In this document: piece by piece, positions 21,522 to 29,909 of the stretch
How the letters are laid out: every line of letters begins with the position of its first letter
Numbering within the stretch: the first letter of the stretch is position 1
Assembly: GCA_004297335.1 (NCBI GenBank)
Contig: SCUD01000175.1
Span: forward strand, 1-64,000
Origin: Gammaproteobacteria bacterium
GTDB lineage: Bacteria; Pseudomonadota; Gammaproteobacteria; Steroidobacterales; Steroidobacteraceae
Direction: 5' to 3'
Length of the DNA stretch: 64,000 nucleotides
Translations under genes and position numbers: made by a program
The notes under the pieces: model-generated
The model's database searches: none
Told to the model about the DNA's origin: nothing
The model's input: the letters and a program-made list of their open reading frames with translations, nothing else

Positions 21522-22898
21522 ATGCGCATGAGGTGGCTGATCCAGGCGAGTCTCGCGCTGGTGGCGTCGGCGGCTGCGGCCGCGGTGCCGCCGGCGACGA
21601 CGGTGCAGGCGCTCGAGATCCTCGGCAGCTCGATCCGGTTCCGCACCTTCCCCGGGCAGGACCAGGTTCCGGCCTATGCGGAGTACCTCGCCGGCGTGCT
21701 GCGCGACGGCGGCTTCGCCGCCAGCGACATCACGATCACGCCCTTCGAGGACACCGCGGTCCTGACGGCGCGCTACCGCGGCTCGGATCCGACGCTGAAA
21801 CCCATCGTGCTGGCCGCGCACATGGATGTTGTACCCGCGCTGGCGGGCGACTGGCAGCGGGATCCCTTCGTGCCGGTCACCGACGGCGGCTTCGTCTTCG
21901 GCCGCGGCAGCTCCGACAACAAGTTCGGCATCGCGACGATGGTTGCCACGCTGCTGTGGCTGAAATCCGAGCATTTCCAGCCGCGGCGCGACATCATCCT
22001 GGCGCTGACCGGTGACGAGGAGACGACCCAGGCCTCCACCGCCATGCTGGCGCGGCAGTTCCGGGACGCGGAGCTGGTGCTGAACAGCGATGCCGGCGGC
22101 GGCATGCTCGGCGAGGACGGGACGCCGCTGGTGTACGGCGTACAGGCGGCGGAAAAGACCTATGCCGATTTCGAGGTCACCTTCCGGAGTCCCGGCGGCC
22201 ACAGCAGCCGGCCCGGCCCCGGCAATCCGATCTATGCGCTCGCCGGGGCCCTCGGGCGGCTCGCGGCCTGGCGTTTCCCGCCACAGCAGAGCGAGCTCAC
22301 GCGGGAGTACTTCCGCGCGGTCGGCGCGATGACGCCGGGGGAGGCCGGCGCGGTGATGCGGCGCTATGCCGGGGACCCCACCGACGCTGCCGCGATCGAG
22401 TTCCTGTCCGGCCAACCGGAATTCGTCGGCCAGCTGGGCACGACCTGCGTCGCTACCATGGTGCAGGCCGGCCACGCCGCCAACGCATTGCCGCAGAGCG
22501 CGACCGCGACGGTCAACTGCCGGATCTTCCCGGGCGTTTCCATCGACAAGGTCCTCGCGACGCTGGCGGAGGTGATCGCCAATCCGGCAGCGCAGATCAG
22601 CGTCATCGGCAGTCCGGTGGCGAGCGACGCCTCGCCGCTGCGCGCGGATGTGATGGCCGCGCTGCGCCGCGCGATCGACCTGCGCCATCCGGGGCTGCCG
22701 ATCGTCCCGAACATGTCTGCGGGCGCGACCGACAGCCTGTATTACCGCAATCTCGGCGTGCCGAGTTACGGGGTCTCAGGCCTGTTCATGAAGCCGTCCG
22801 ATGATTTCGCCCACGGGCTGGACGAGCGCGTTCCCGTCGACTCGATCGAGGGCGCGCTGCTGCAGTGGCACAGCCTGCTGCGGGACCTGGCGCGCTGA
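21522..22898 (+). CDS. M20-family zinc metallopeptidase, exported
   Basis: This is a co-catalytic zinc peptidase or deacylase. The 458-residue protein has a signal peptide (MRMRWLIQASLALVASAAAA). Metal ligands are in VLAAHMDVVPALAGDW (His, Asp), GRGSSDNKFGIATMV (bridging Asp), ALTGDEETTQ (base Glu and ligand Glu), ELVLNSDAGGG (Asp) and DDFAHGLDE (C-terminal His). A lid domain with PGGHSSRPGPGNPIYALAGA sits between. The ATG at 21522 begins the signal peptide; the frame is open from 21498. A periplasmic dipeptidase or carboxypeptidase role is likely; the substrate is not known. Confidence 0.9.
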   Translation: MRMRWLIQASLALVASAAAAAVPPATTVQALEILGSSIRFRTFPGQDQVPAYAEYLAGVLRDGGFAASDITITPFEDTAVLTARYRGSDPTLKPIVLAAHMDVVPALAGDWQRDPFVPVTDGGFVFGRGSSDNKFGIATMVATLLWLKSEHFQPRRDIILALTGDEETTQASTAMLARQFRDAELVLNSDAGGGMLGEDGTPLVYGVQAAEKTYADFEVTFRSPGGHSSRPGPGNPIYALAGALGRLAAWRFPPQQSELTREYFRAVGAMTPGEAGAVMRRYAGDPTDAAAIEFLSGQPEFVGQLGTTCVATMVQAGHAANALPQSATATVNCRIFPGVSIDKVLATLAEVIANPAAQISVIGSPVASDASPLRADVMAALRRAIDLRHPGLPIVPNMSAGATDSLYYRNLGVPSYGVSGLFMKPSDDFAHGLDERVPVDSIEGALLQWHSLLRDLAR

Positions 22899-22988
22899 AA
22901 CCCTGCCGGCGCTGGAACCTCCGCGCGGGGCAGCGGTCAGATCCGGAAGATCGCGAATGTTGCCGGAACTTGCCAAGGAGATAGTGCC

Positions 22989-23393
22989 ATGCAACGTGCC
23001 TTCATCCTGGTCCTGATGGCCGCGCTCGTCACCGGCTGCGCCGGTTCGCTGAAGCGCAGCGATACCGACGAGACGCTCGCCCAGTACATGGGCTATGCCG
23101 GCGATCCCGTGCAGGGCTTCACGGCGATGCGGATCCAGTCCTGGCAGCCGCTCGCGCGCGACAAGCTGATCCTGTGGACCGGCATCAACGAGGCCTACCT
23201 GTTGACGGTCTGGGATAACTGCACGGACCTGATGTTCGCCAACGTGATCGGCGTGACGCAGTCCGGCAGCCAGGTCACGAGCTTCGACAAGGTGCGGGTC
23301 GGCCGCGATCGCTGCCCGATCGAGCAGATCCGGCCGCTCAATATCAAGCAGATGAAGGCCGACCGCGCCGCGGACGCGGCCTCGAAGCCCTAA
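22989..23393 (+). CDS. Outer-membrane-type lipoprotein (DUF6491-like)
   Basis: The protein (134 residues) carries a lipobox LVTGC after a short signal (MQRAFILVLMAALVTGC), so it should be lipid-anchored at residue 17. The mature part includes FTAMRIQSWQPLARDKLILW and the two-Cys stretch WDNCTDLMFANVIG and VGRDRCPIEQIRPL, matching a small family of unknown function (DUF6491-like). The two cysteines could pair. GGAG precedes the ATG. The stop overlaps the stop of the convergent lyase gene by a few bases. No function is proposed. Confidence 0.75.
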   Translation: MQRAFILVLMAALVTGCAGSLKRSDTDETLAQYMGYAGDPVQGFTAMRIQSWQPLARDKLILWTGINEAYLLTVWDNCTDLMFANVIGVTQSGSQVTSFDKVRVGRDRCPIEQIRPLNIKQMKADRAADAASKP

Positions 23394-24286
23394 GCCCTGG
23401 CGGGGAACGGCCCGGCCCGGGCGAGCAGACCCGGCACCGGGCGGCCGAGCTGGTCCTGCAGCCAGGCGGCGGTCTCGATGCAGCGATCGAGGTCGGCGCC
23501 GGAGTCGATGCCGGAGCGCGCGAGCAGGTACAGCAGGTCCTCGGTCGGGATGTTGCCGGTCGCGGCCGGCGCGAACGGGCAGCCGCCAATGCCGCCGGCG
23601 CTGGCATCCAGCACGGTGGCGCCGGCGCCGACCGCCGCCCACGCGTTCGCGATCCCGGTATTGCGCGTGTTGTGGAAATGCGCCCGCACTGGCATCGCCG
23701 GCAGCGCCGCACGCAACTGCTGCAGCAGCGCGGTCACCTGCGACGGCACCGCGACTCCGATCGTGTCGGCGATCGCGAGTTCGAACGGCGCGCCGTCGGC
23801 GAGTTCGCGGGCGATCTCCACGACACGCGTGGCGCTGACCTCGCCGTCGTAGGGGCAGCCGAAGGCCACCGCGATCGTCACCTGTGCGTGCACACCGGCG
23901 GCGTGGGCGGCCGCGGCGATCTCGTGCCAGGCCGCGATGGATTCCCGCGTGGACTGCGCCTGGTTGCGCTGGCCGAAGCTGTCGCTCGCGGCGACGACCA
24001 TGCCGATTTCCTCGCAGCCGACGGCGACGGCGCGGTCGAAGCCGCGCCGGTTCAGTACCAGGCCGATGTAGCGCACGCCGTCGACCCGCGGCAGCGCCTG
24101 CAGCACTGCTTCCGCGTCAGCCATCTGCGGTACGCGCCGCGGGTTGACGAAGCTCGCGACCTCGATGCGGCGGATGCCGCTCGCGACCACGCGGCGGACG
24201 AACTCGACCTTCGCCGCGGTCGTGAACAGGGTGGATTCATTCTGCAGGCCGTCCCGCGGACCGACCTCGACGAGAGTTACTGGCAT
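23390..24286 (-). CDS. HMG-CoA lyase-like TIM-barrel enzyme
   Basis: Hydroxymethylglutaryl-CoA lyase cleaves HMG-CoA to acetyl-CoA and acetoacetate. The roughly 298-residue protein has VTLVEVGPRDGLQNE (metal and substrate-binding Arg-Asp), IRRIEVASFVNPRRVPQMAD, FELAIADTIGVAVPSQV, the metal HxH in VRAHFHNTRNTGIAN, and the flexible loop GGCPFAPAATGNIPTED, whose Cys is catalytic. All are typical of the family. I use the ATG at 24286 (MPVTLVEVG); one at 24304 is possible. It overlaps the end of the cyclase gene by 10 bp. Leucine catabolism is the usual pathway; it stands apart from other leucine genes here. Confidence 0.88.
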   Translation of the reverse strand: MPVTLVEVGPRDGLQNESTLFTTAAKVEFVRRVVASGIRRIEVASFVNPRRVPQMADAEAVLQALPRVDGVRYIGLVLNRRGFDRAVAVGCEEIGMVVAASDSFGQRNQAQSTRESIAAWHEIAAAAHAAGVHAQVTIAVAFGCPYDGEVSATRVVEIARELADGAPFELAIADTIGVAVPSQVTALLQQLRAALPAMPVRAHFHNTRNTGIANAWAAVGAGATVLDASAGGIGGCPFAPAATGNIPTEDLLYLLARSGIDSGADLDRCIETAAWLQDQLGRPVPGLLARAGPFPARA

Positions 24287-25077
24287 TCCGGCAAGGGTCC
24301 CCATGTTTTTCGTTCCGCCGCTGGCAGGCAGTAGATATCGACCGGCTGCGAGCGTCCGCGCAGCAGGAGTGGCGGCAGTGCGACGAACGCGGCCCGCCGC
24401 AGGTCCGGTTCGAGCGCCTGCCAGACGGCGCGCGAAATGAGCGTCTCCCCGGCGCGCGCGCGCTGGACGAGCCTGGCCGCAACGTTGACGGTGTCGCCGA
24501 TCAGCGTGTAGCTGGCCCGCTGCGGCCCGCCGATGTCGCCGGCGATCACGTCGCCGGCGTTGATGCCGATGCCGAGGCCGGTGTCGACGCCGAGGCGCCG
24601 CTTCCAGCCGCCGGCGAGGTCCTCGAAGCCCGCGATCATGCGACGCGCGGCGGCGACCGCCCGCGCGCTGGCATCGGCAGCCTGGGCGGGAACCCCGAAG
24701 CCGGCCATCAGCCCGTCGCCCGCAACGTGGAACACGGTGCCGCCGTGCTCGGCAGTGGCTGTGGCCAGCAGCGACAGGAAGTCGTTCAGCAGCGGCACCA
24801 CCTGGTCCGGACCGAGGTGTTCGGCGAGCGCCGTGAATCCGCGCATGTCAGCGAACAGCACGGTGCAGCAGACGCGCGCGTAGTCAGGCGCGCAGGGTGG
24901 CTCTGAACTGGCGCCGGGGGGCCGGGCCTGGTGGAGCTCGAACGTCTTGCCGGCAGGATCCAGCAGTACCAGACGCTCCGGTTTCGAGGCGCCGTCAGCA
25001 GGCACCCGCTGATAGCGAATGCCGAGGCGATCGAGCTCGGCGCGGGCGGCCGCCAGGTCCACGACCTCGAGGCTCAT
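24277..25077 (-). CDS. Class III nucleotide cyclase fused to half a VOC domain
   Basis: The 266-residue protein has two parts. Residues about 1-50 (LEVVDLAAARAELDRLGIRY to LVLLDPAGKTFELHQA) look like the second repeat of a glyoxalase/VOC domain. Residues about 65-250 are a class III adenylate/guanylate cyclase: TVLFADMRGFTALAEHLG holds the first metal Asp (about residue 77), FHVAGDGLMAGFG the second, and GIGINAGDVIAGDIGG, YTLIGDTVNVAARLV the nucleotide site. So the catalytic residues appear intact and a cyclic nucleotide is likely made. It overlaps the zinc-ribbon gene (ATGA) upstream and HMG-CoA-lyase-like gene downstream. There is no membrane segment, so it is probably cytosolic. Confidence 0.85.
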   Translation of the reverse strand: MSLEVVDLAAARAELDRLGIRYQRVPADGASKPERLVLLDPAGKTFELHQARPPGASSEPPCAPDYARVCCTVLFADMRGFTALAEHLGPDQVVPLLNDFLSLLATATAEHGGTVFHVAGDGLMAGFGVPAQAADASARAVAAARRMIAGFEDLAGGWKRRLGVDTGLGIGINAGDVIAGDIGGPQRASYTLIGDTVNVAARLVQRARAGETLISRAVWQALEPDLRRAAFVALPPLLLRGRSQPVDIYCLPAAERKTWGPLPECQ

Positions 25078-25421
25078 CGCGGCTTCACGGGCGCTGAAAG
25101 CTCGACGCTGAGTTCGACCGAGCGTTCCTCGCCGGGAGCGAGGCCGCCGACGCCGATGACCCTGCGGGCGAGCTCGGTGCCGTCGGTATCCCGGATGACC
25201 ACGACCACCGAATATTCACCCGTGCCGTCCGCGACGTCGCGGCGGAACTGCCCAGCTACCCGCAGCGCCACCTGGCCGGCCGGCCCGGTTGCCGTGCCGG
25301 CCTGGGTTCCGAACCGCAAGTGATGCTGGCAGGCAGGACAGATCGCCGCACTCTCGAGGATCGTCTCCCGGCAGTGCGGGCACGATCGGGTCCGGCCAGC
25401 GGCAGCCGTGCGGCGGCTCAT
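25074..25421 (-). CDS. Zinc-ribbon protein coupled to the cyclase
   Basis: The 115-residue protein has an N-terminal two-knuckle zinc ribbon, RSCPHCRETILESAAICPAC (CPHC and CPAC). It is followed by a beta-rich domain with VALRVAGQFRRDVADGTGEY, SVVVVIRDTDGTELARRVIG and APGEERSVELSVELSAPV, which looks like an immunoglobulin-like sandwich. No signal peptide is apparent. The stop overlaps the cyclase start as ATGA, and the bactofilin gene lies 13 bp upstream, so the three form one operon. I know of no named function. The pairing with bactofilin suggests a role near the cytoskeleton or envelope. Confidence 0.7.
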   Translation of the reverse strand: MSRRTAAAGRTRSCPHCRETILESAAICPACQHHLRFGTQAGTATGPAGQVALRVAGQFRRDVADGTGEYSVVVVIRDTDGTELARRVIGVGGLAPGEERSVELSVELSAPVKPR

Positions 25422-25434
25422 CGCCCGGTGCTGC

Positions 25435-25902
25435 TCAGCCGCGCCCCGCCGGCTTCAGGCTGCCGGTGTCGCTCCAGCCGAATTCGGCCCGGCCACGCAT
25501 GCGTGCGCCGCTCGCAACCGTGAGGTTGCCGGCGTTGACGTCGCCGTTGACGACACCCGTCTGCTGCAGCTCAACCTTGTTCGCGCCCTCGATGTTGCCC
25601 TCGATCTCGCCGGCGATGATCACTGAACCCGCGCGCACCGAGCCGGCGAGATGGGCCCCGGCCTCGATCGTCAGCGTCCCGTCGACGTGGATGTCACCCT
25701 TGAAGCGACCGGAGATCCGCACATGACCGGAGCCCTCGATCTTGCCCTCGAAGGTCAGTCCGGTGGCAATCACCGATTCCTTCAGCTCGCGCGGCGGCGC
25801 TGGAACAGGCGTCGGCGCCGGGGGCGGCGGGGCCGGTTCCGGGCGCAGGCGAGTGACTGGGGGCGCCGTCGCCTCGGGCTGAGCTTCCTTCCATAGCGCC
25901 AT
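25435..25902 (-). CDS. Bactofilin (polymer-forming cytoskeletal protein)
   Basis: Bactofilins polymerise into filaments that shape cells or position enzymes. The 155-residue protein has a disordered Pro/Ala-rich N-terminus (PPPPAPTPVPAPPRELKE) followed by the right-handed beta-helix repeat domain. Repeats read LTFEGKIEGSGHVRISGRFK, GDIHVDGTLTIEAGAHLAGS and VRAGSVIIAGEIEGNIEGAN, with Gly at regular six-residue spacings. The length and repeat pitch fit the family. It starts with ATG preceded by GGAGGA, and is the first gene of a minus-strand operon with the zinc ribbon and cyclase. No transmembrane helix is seen. Confidence 0.92.
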   Translation of the reverse strand: MALWKEAQPEATAPPVTRLRPEPAPPPPAPTPVPAPPRELKESVIATGLTFEGKIEGSGHVRISGRFKGDIHVDGTLTIEAGAHLAGSVRAGSVIIAGEIEGNIEGANKVELQQTGVVNGDVNAGNLTVASGARMRGRAEFGWSDTGSLKPAGRG

Positions 25903-25982
25903 GATCTGTCCTCCGGGCCTGTGGGACCCCCAAGACTAGCCGGTTGCGGGCTGTTGGGCGAGCCTTGCGTGCCAGCTGGGCC

Positions 25983-27395
25983 TCAGAACAGGCCGGGCAG
26001 CCAGGCCTGGGCCGCCGTGGCGGGCCGCGGCCAGGTCCGGGCCGCCTCCGGCGCAGCCACCAGGGCCCGCAATCCGGCGCCAGGTGTACCCATGACCTGC
26101 CCACAGGCGCCGAGGTTGAGCCAGCTCAGCGCCGCGGCCGTCGAACTCTCCTGCGGGTCCCCCATGCCACGGCTCAGGTCGTCGCCGGCCGCGCAGGCGA
26201 AGGGCAGGGTAGGCGCGAGGCCATCGTAGTAGTCACCCTGTTCGAGGGCATTCGTGACCTTCAGCGTGACGAGCCGCAGGCGGAGGTCGCAGCCGGCGAG
26301 ATCGAAGGCCGCCTGGCCGACCGGCTTGCCGTAGGTGTCGTCGCCGATGATCGCGACCTCGGCCCAGGGTTTCATCGAATTGACCACCATCTCGCTGGCG
26401 GAAGCGGTCAAGCCGGTCGTGATGAAGGCGATGCGGACCGGGTTTACCGATTGCGGCTGCGGCTGGAAGCGGCGGGTCTCGTCGTTCGCGGACTTGCGGG
26501 AGTTGTACCGAACGTTCGCATAGATGTCGGCGGCGAGGCGGTCGCGCCCGTTCAGGTCGCCGAGCAGTTCGGCGATGGCGAGCAGGCCGCCGCCGTTGTA
26601 GCGCAGGTCGAGGATGAAATAATCGATGCCCTGGGTACGGAACTGCGAATAGGCGTCGCGCAGCGGTGTTTCCGCAGTCGAGATGAAGGTGCGCAGGTTG
26701 ATGTAGCCGACCTGTACCGACGGATTGCCCGGCAGGGAGAACACCCGGGTGCCGTTCGTCGCTGGCAGCGGCTGGATCGTGACGACGCGCTTGGTGAGCG
26801 TCACTTCGACCTGCTGCCCGTCCCGGCGCAGATAGCGCAGCCCGCGCTGGACCCCGGTGCTGGCCGGCCCCAGGGCCTGCTCGAGATCCGGGTCGGTCGC
26901 CAGGATCGTCGCCATCGGCACGAAACCACTGCCTGAGTCGATAGCGGTGATCTCGACGCCCCGGCCCATGCCGCCATCGTCCGCCGGGCTCGCCTCGTAG
27001 ACTTCGGGCACCAGCAGCCGGCCGTCCTGGAGTTGGATGCGGAAACCGAATCCGATGTACTCGCCCTCCTGCAGGAAGGAGCTGTCCTCCTGCGGGGTGG
27101 TCAGGTAGCTGAAATAGCGGTCCCGGCCCTGGGCTCGTGCGGCCGACGTCAGTGCATCGAGGAGTTCCGCGGCGGTCGCATAGTCAGCGATATTGATCGA
27201 GGCGGGCAGCAGTTCGGGAAACAGGTACCACTCGCGGGCGGAATCGAGAACGAACTGCTTCTGGCTCGTGGCCGAGCAGGTTCCCGGAATGATCGTGCCG
27301 CCGTCCCCGCCACCGCCACCGCCACCGCCGCAGGCGGCGAGAGCCGCGGTCGCGATCAGCAGCAATGGGCGGGTCCAGCGGGGCAGGGGCAGCAT
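25983..27395 (-). CDS. S41-family protease, lipoprotein
   Basis: This resembles the carboxyl-terminal processing proteases. The 470-residue protein has a signal with lipobox (LIATAALAAC, then an 8-Gly linker), so it is likely membrane-anchored outside the cytoplasm. A PDZ-like part (YIGFGFRIQLQDGRLLVPEV) is followed by the catalytic domain: YFILDLRYNGGGLLAIAELL, TGLTASASEMVVNSMKPW with the nucleophilic Ser, and IIGDDTYGKPVGQ with the general-base Lys. The ATG at 27395 overlaps the stop of the upstream zinc-ribbon gene (TGATG). The tail beyond residue 400 is family-divergent and low-complexity. The substrate is unknown. Confidence 0.88.
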   Translation of the reverse strand: MLPLPRWTRPLLLIATAALAACGGGGGGGGDGGTIIPGTCSATSQKQFVLDSAREWYLFPELLPASINIADYATAAELLDALTSAARAQGRDRYFSYLTTPQEDSSFLQEGEYIGFGFRIQLQDGRLLVPEVYEASPADDGGMGRGVEITAIDSGSGFVPMATILATDPDLEQALGPASTGVQRGLRYLRRDGQQVEVTLTKRVVTIQPLPATNGTRVFSLPGNPSVQVGYINLRTFISTAETPLRDAYSQFRTQGIDYFILDLRYNGGGLLAIAELLGDLNGRDRLAADIYANVRYNSRKSANDETRRFQPQPQSVNPVRIAFITTGLTASASEMVVNSMKPWAEVAIIGDDTYGKPVGQAAFDLAGCDLRLRLVTLKVTNALEQGDYYDGLAPTLPFACAAGDDLSRGMGDPQESSTAAALSWLNLGACGQVMGTPGAGLRALVAAPEAARTWPRPATAAQAWLPGLF

Positions 27396-27697
27396 CAGGA
27401 CTTCCCGCCGAACAGGGATTCCAATGCCGAGCGCGCCTGGTCCGTGGCGTTGCCACCCGCCTTCCAGGCACCCGCTCGTGGCTGGAAGTAGCCGCAGAAA
27501 TTCGCCCGGTCCCGATCGCGGACTTCGTCGGCCACCGGCTCGAGGCAGGGGCGCGCCCGGCTGGCATCGAAGAAACGGCACATCCGGCACACGTGCAGCG
27601 GCGTGCGGCAGCTGCGGCATTCCTCGGTCCGCAGCAGCGGCAGGCTGAGGTCGGCGAGCGATGCGCCGCATTTCCAGCAGACCAGCGCCTGGCTCAT
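27395..27697 (-). CDS. Small zinc-binding protein coupled to the S41 protease
   Basis: The 100-residue protein has many cysteines in pairs: LVCWKCGASL, TEECRSCRTPLHVCRMCRFF, and later ARPCLEPVA and ANFCGYFQP, enough for two zinc sites. The final third is polar. I start at the ATG at 27697 (MSQALVCWKCG), where the zinc-ribbon begins, rather than at 27715. Its stop and the protease start overlap as TGATG, so the two are translated together. This could be a cytosolic chaperone, a regulator, or a metal-dependent partner. No named family is recognised beyond a general zinc ribbon. Confidence 0.72.
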   Translation of the reverse strand: MSQALVCWKCGASLADLSLPLLRTEECRSCRTPLHVCRMCRFFDASRARPCLEPVADEVRDRDRANFCGYFQPRAGAWKAGGNATDQARSALESLFGGKS

Positions 27698-27721
27698 GTC
27701 ACTTGCCGCCTGCACATGCGC

Positions 27722-27767
27722 CGGAAAATAACACGCCAGCGTCCCCCGGGTGGGAGACGCTGGCGTG
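27722..27767 (-). terminator. Rho-independent terminator after ompA-like gene
   Basis: On the minus strand, a perfect 12-bp stem (CACGCCAGCGTC at 27732-27743 against GACGCTGGCGTG at 27756-27767) is followed by TTATTTTC. It lies 19 bp past the OmpA stop and separates it from the zinc-ribbon/S41 pair, which are on the same strand. Confidence 0.8.
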
Positions 27768-27785
27768 GCGTATCGAGTCCTGGCG

Positions 27786-28865
27786 TCAGCGACTCAGTTC
27801 GATGGCCACCCGCCGATTGCTGGCGCGGCCCTCGTCCGTGTCGTTGCTGGCGACTGGGTTGGACTCGCCAAAACCCTTCGCGGTCATGCGTGAGCCGGCA
27901 ATGCCCTTCGCGGCGAGGTAATCGCGCACGGAACCGGCGCGACGCTCGGAGAGCTTCTGGTTGTAGGCGTCGCTGCCGCGGCTGTCCGTATGTCCACGGA
28001 TCTCGAGCTGCAGTTCCGCCGGCATGGTCTGCAGGTCGGCATGGATGCCGTCCAGCAGGCCGCGGGCCTCCGCAGTCAGTTCCGCGGAGTCATAGTCGAA
28101 CAGCACGCCGCGCAGCACATAGCTCGTCGTGCAGCCATGCTCATCGACGACGGCGCCCTTCGGGGTGTTGGGGCAGCGATCCTTGTCGTCGGTCACGCCG
28201 TCCTTGTCCGCATCGCCCGGGGGTGGTGGCGGAGGAGGAGGCGGCGGCGGCGGGGGTGGCGGCGGCGGTTCGACAGCGCGCGGTGGCGGTGGCGGCGGGG
28301 GCGCAACCCGCGCCGGTCCGAACGCGTACTGCAGGCTCAAGCCGAAGATCTTGTCCGCGAAGCCATTGTCCTTGTCGAAGTCATAACGCACGCGCATTTC
28401 CGGACGGAGCTGGAGTTTGCGCGACCCGTCCTCGCGTACCGACAGGTCCACCAGTGCGCCGACACCAGCCTCCAGCATCGACTCGGCGTCGGAGGAGTAC
28501 CCGGTGAACTTGCGCAGCAAGGCGCCATAGCCCAGCGACACGAACGGGGACACCTTCGAGTCCGCGGCGAAGATCCGCAGCGCCGAGAGGGAGATCCCGG
28601 TCAGGTCCATGTCGAAGTCGGGGTTGCCAACATGGCTGTGCTGGCTTCGGGTAGCGTTGAGCTCGACGGCCCAGTTCTCGCTGATCCCGTAGCCGGCGCC
28701 GACGCCAAGCTGCATTTCGTCCTTGAACTCGCGCTCGCTGTCGAGGCCGACGGCTTCCACGCGCGGAAAGATCACATAAGTCATGCCCGACACGTCGCTG
28801 GCCAGTGCCGGCAGCGCAGCGGCTCCCAGCGCGGCGGTCGTGGCAAGAACGACAAACCTCTTCAT
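27786..28865 (-). CDS. OmpA-family outer-membrane protein with proline-rich linker
   Basis: This outer-membrane beta-barrel binds peptidoglycan through its C-terminal domain. The 359-residue protein has a signal peptide ([20 protein letters not shown]) and a barrel of about 170 residues ([20 protein letters not shown] and similar amphipathic strands). A very long proline run (about 35 residues, roughly positions 190-220) follows. Then comes a thrombospondin-3-like calcium repeat ([20 protein letters not shown]). The OmpA domain has [60 protein letters not shown] and [10 protein letters not shown] strong terminator follows. The linker length is unusual but the family is common. Confidence 0.93.
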   Translation of the reverse strand: MKRFVVLATTAALGAAALPALASDVSGMTYVIFPRVEAVGLDSEREFKDEMQLGVGAGYGISENWAVELNATRSQHSHVGNPDFDMDLTGISLSALRIFAADSKVSPFVSLGYGALLRKFTGYSSDAESMLEAGVGALVDLSVREDGSRKLQLRPEMRVRYDFDKDNGFADKIFGLSLQYAFGPARVAPPPPPPPRAVEPPPPPPPPPPPPPPPPPGDADKDGVTDDKDRCPNTPKGAVVDEHGCTTSYVLRGVLFDYDSAELTAEARGLLDGIHADLQTMPAELQLEIRGHTDSRGSDAYNQKLSERRAGSVRDYLAAKGIAGSRMTAKGFGESNPVASNDTDEGRASNRRVAIELSR

Positions 28866-28954
28866 GGATAAACTCCTCTGCTGGAACGGGCGTCGCGCGG
28901 TCCGGTCACTGGTGTTGCTTGGTCGCGACGGCTGCGCCAGTGTAACCGATCACC

Positions 28955-29896
28955 TCAGGGGCTGGCAAAGACCCCGTAGTCGACCTGATCTCCTGCTGTG
29001 AGCCCGATACGCGCCGCGGTCCCGCCGGCGAGCTCGAGGACCATGGTCACTGGAGCGCTGGAACGGATCGGCTGCAACGACAGTGGTTGTGTCTCCTGCG
29101 CAACATTGACCACGCGACCGTCGCTGGCGATGAACACGATGTCGAGCGGGATCAAGGTGTTCTTCATCCAGAAGGAGGCCAGGTGCGGCTCATCGAACAG
29201 AAACAGCATGCCGGTGTCGGCTGGCAGTTCCTGGACGAACATGAGGCCGCGGGCCCGGGCGGCGTCATTCGTCGCAGTCCAGGCCTCGAAGTGATGCCGG
29301 CCGGTCCGGGTCGTGACGGTGACTTCCTCGCGTGGCAGATGGGCGAGTGTCGGCGGAGCCGGGGCTTCGTCCCTGGGGAAGGTCACCAGTCCGCTGAAAT
29401 CGAAGCGCGTCAGCAGGACAGCACCGACCCCGTCCAGTGCCCGCATCGGTTCGGTGCAGAAGCCGCGAGCGCTGATGCGGTAGCTCCGTGGCAGCAGGCC
29501 GGGACCATCGAGCGGTTGCTGTTCCACGCGGTCGAGCACGCAGCGGTGATCGCCGCGGGTCGCGTAGATGTGCTCGCCCTGGCGGTCGAACAGCGTGATG
29601 TTGACCGGCACCTCGCGAGCAGTGGCACCCTCGCCGAGTGCGCTGGCCGCGAACACGATGGCCATTTCCCCGGCCCCCGGCTCCTGGCTGGAGAAGCGCA
29701 GCCGCAGGCCGAGCCCGTCCGGCCGCGACATGCCGGTGCAGGCGATGGCCTCGCCGCGCCAGTCGATTTCGCGGTCGATGCTGCCACGCAGGCGCATCGT
29801 CAGGTAGCCGGCGCCATCGGGCAGGCAGGCGGGCGGTGGTCCGGGCGGCGCTCCGGCAGCCAGCTGCAGGGCCGCAACCGCGGCGACGATCAGCAT
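28955..29896 (-). CDS. DUF192-domain protein with an unknown N-terminal domain
   Basis: The 313-residue protein has a signal-like start (MLIVAAVAALQLAAGAPPG) and a Cys-containing N-terminal region with no recognised family (residues 20-190). The C-terminus is a DUF192 domain: VTVTTRTGRHHFEAWTATND, RARGLMFVQELPADTGMLFL, FDEPHLASFWMKNTLIPLDI and VNVAQETQPLSLQPIRSSAP. DUF192 proteins are small beta barrels of unclear role, some linked to cell-envelope maturation. Fusion with a large N-terminal part is less usual. The gene ends 90 bp from ompA and starts 14 bp after the downstream membrane gene on the same strand. Confidence 0.78.
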   Translation of the reverse strand: MLIVAAVAALQLAAGAPPGPPPACLPDGAGYLTMRLRGSIDREIDWRGEAIACTGMSRPDGLGLRLRFSSQEPGAGEMAIVFAASALGEGATAREVPVNITLFDRQGEHIYATRGDHRCVLDRVEQQPLDGPGLLPRSYRISARGFCTEPMRALDGVGAVLLTRFDFSGLVTFPRDEAPAPPTLAHLPREEVTVTTRTGRHHFEAWTATNDAARARGLMFVQELPADTGMLFLFDEPHLASFWMKNTLIPLDIVFIASDGRVVNVAQETQPLSLQPIRSSAPVTMVLELAGGTAARIGLTAGDQVDYGVFASP

Positions 29897-29909
29897 CCCC
29901 GGGACCGCC

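Noticed and set aside
28129-28386. Plus-strand frame with a long run of glycines
   Set aside because: It is the reverse reading of the proline-rich linker of the OmpA protein, not a gene.
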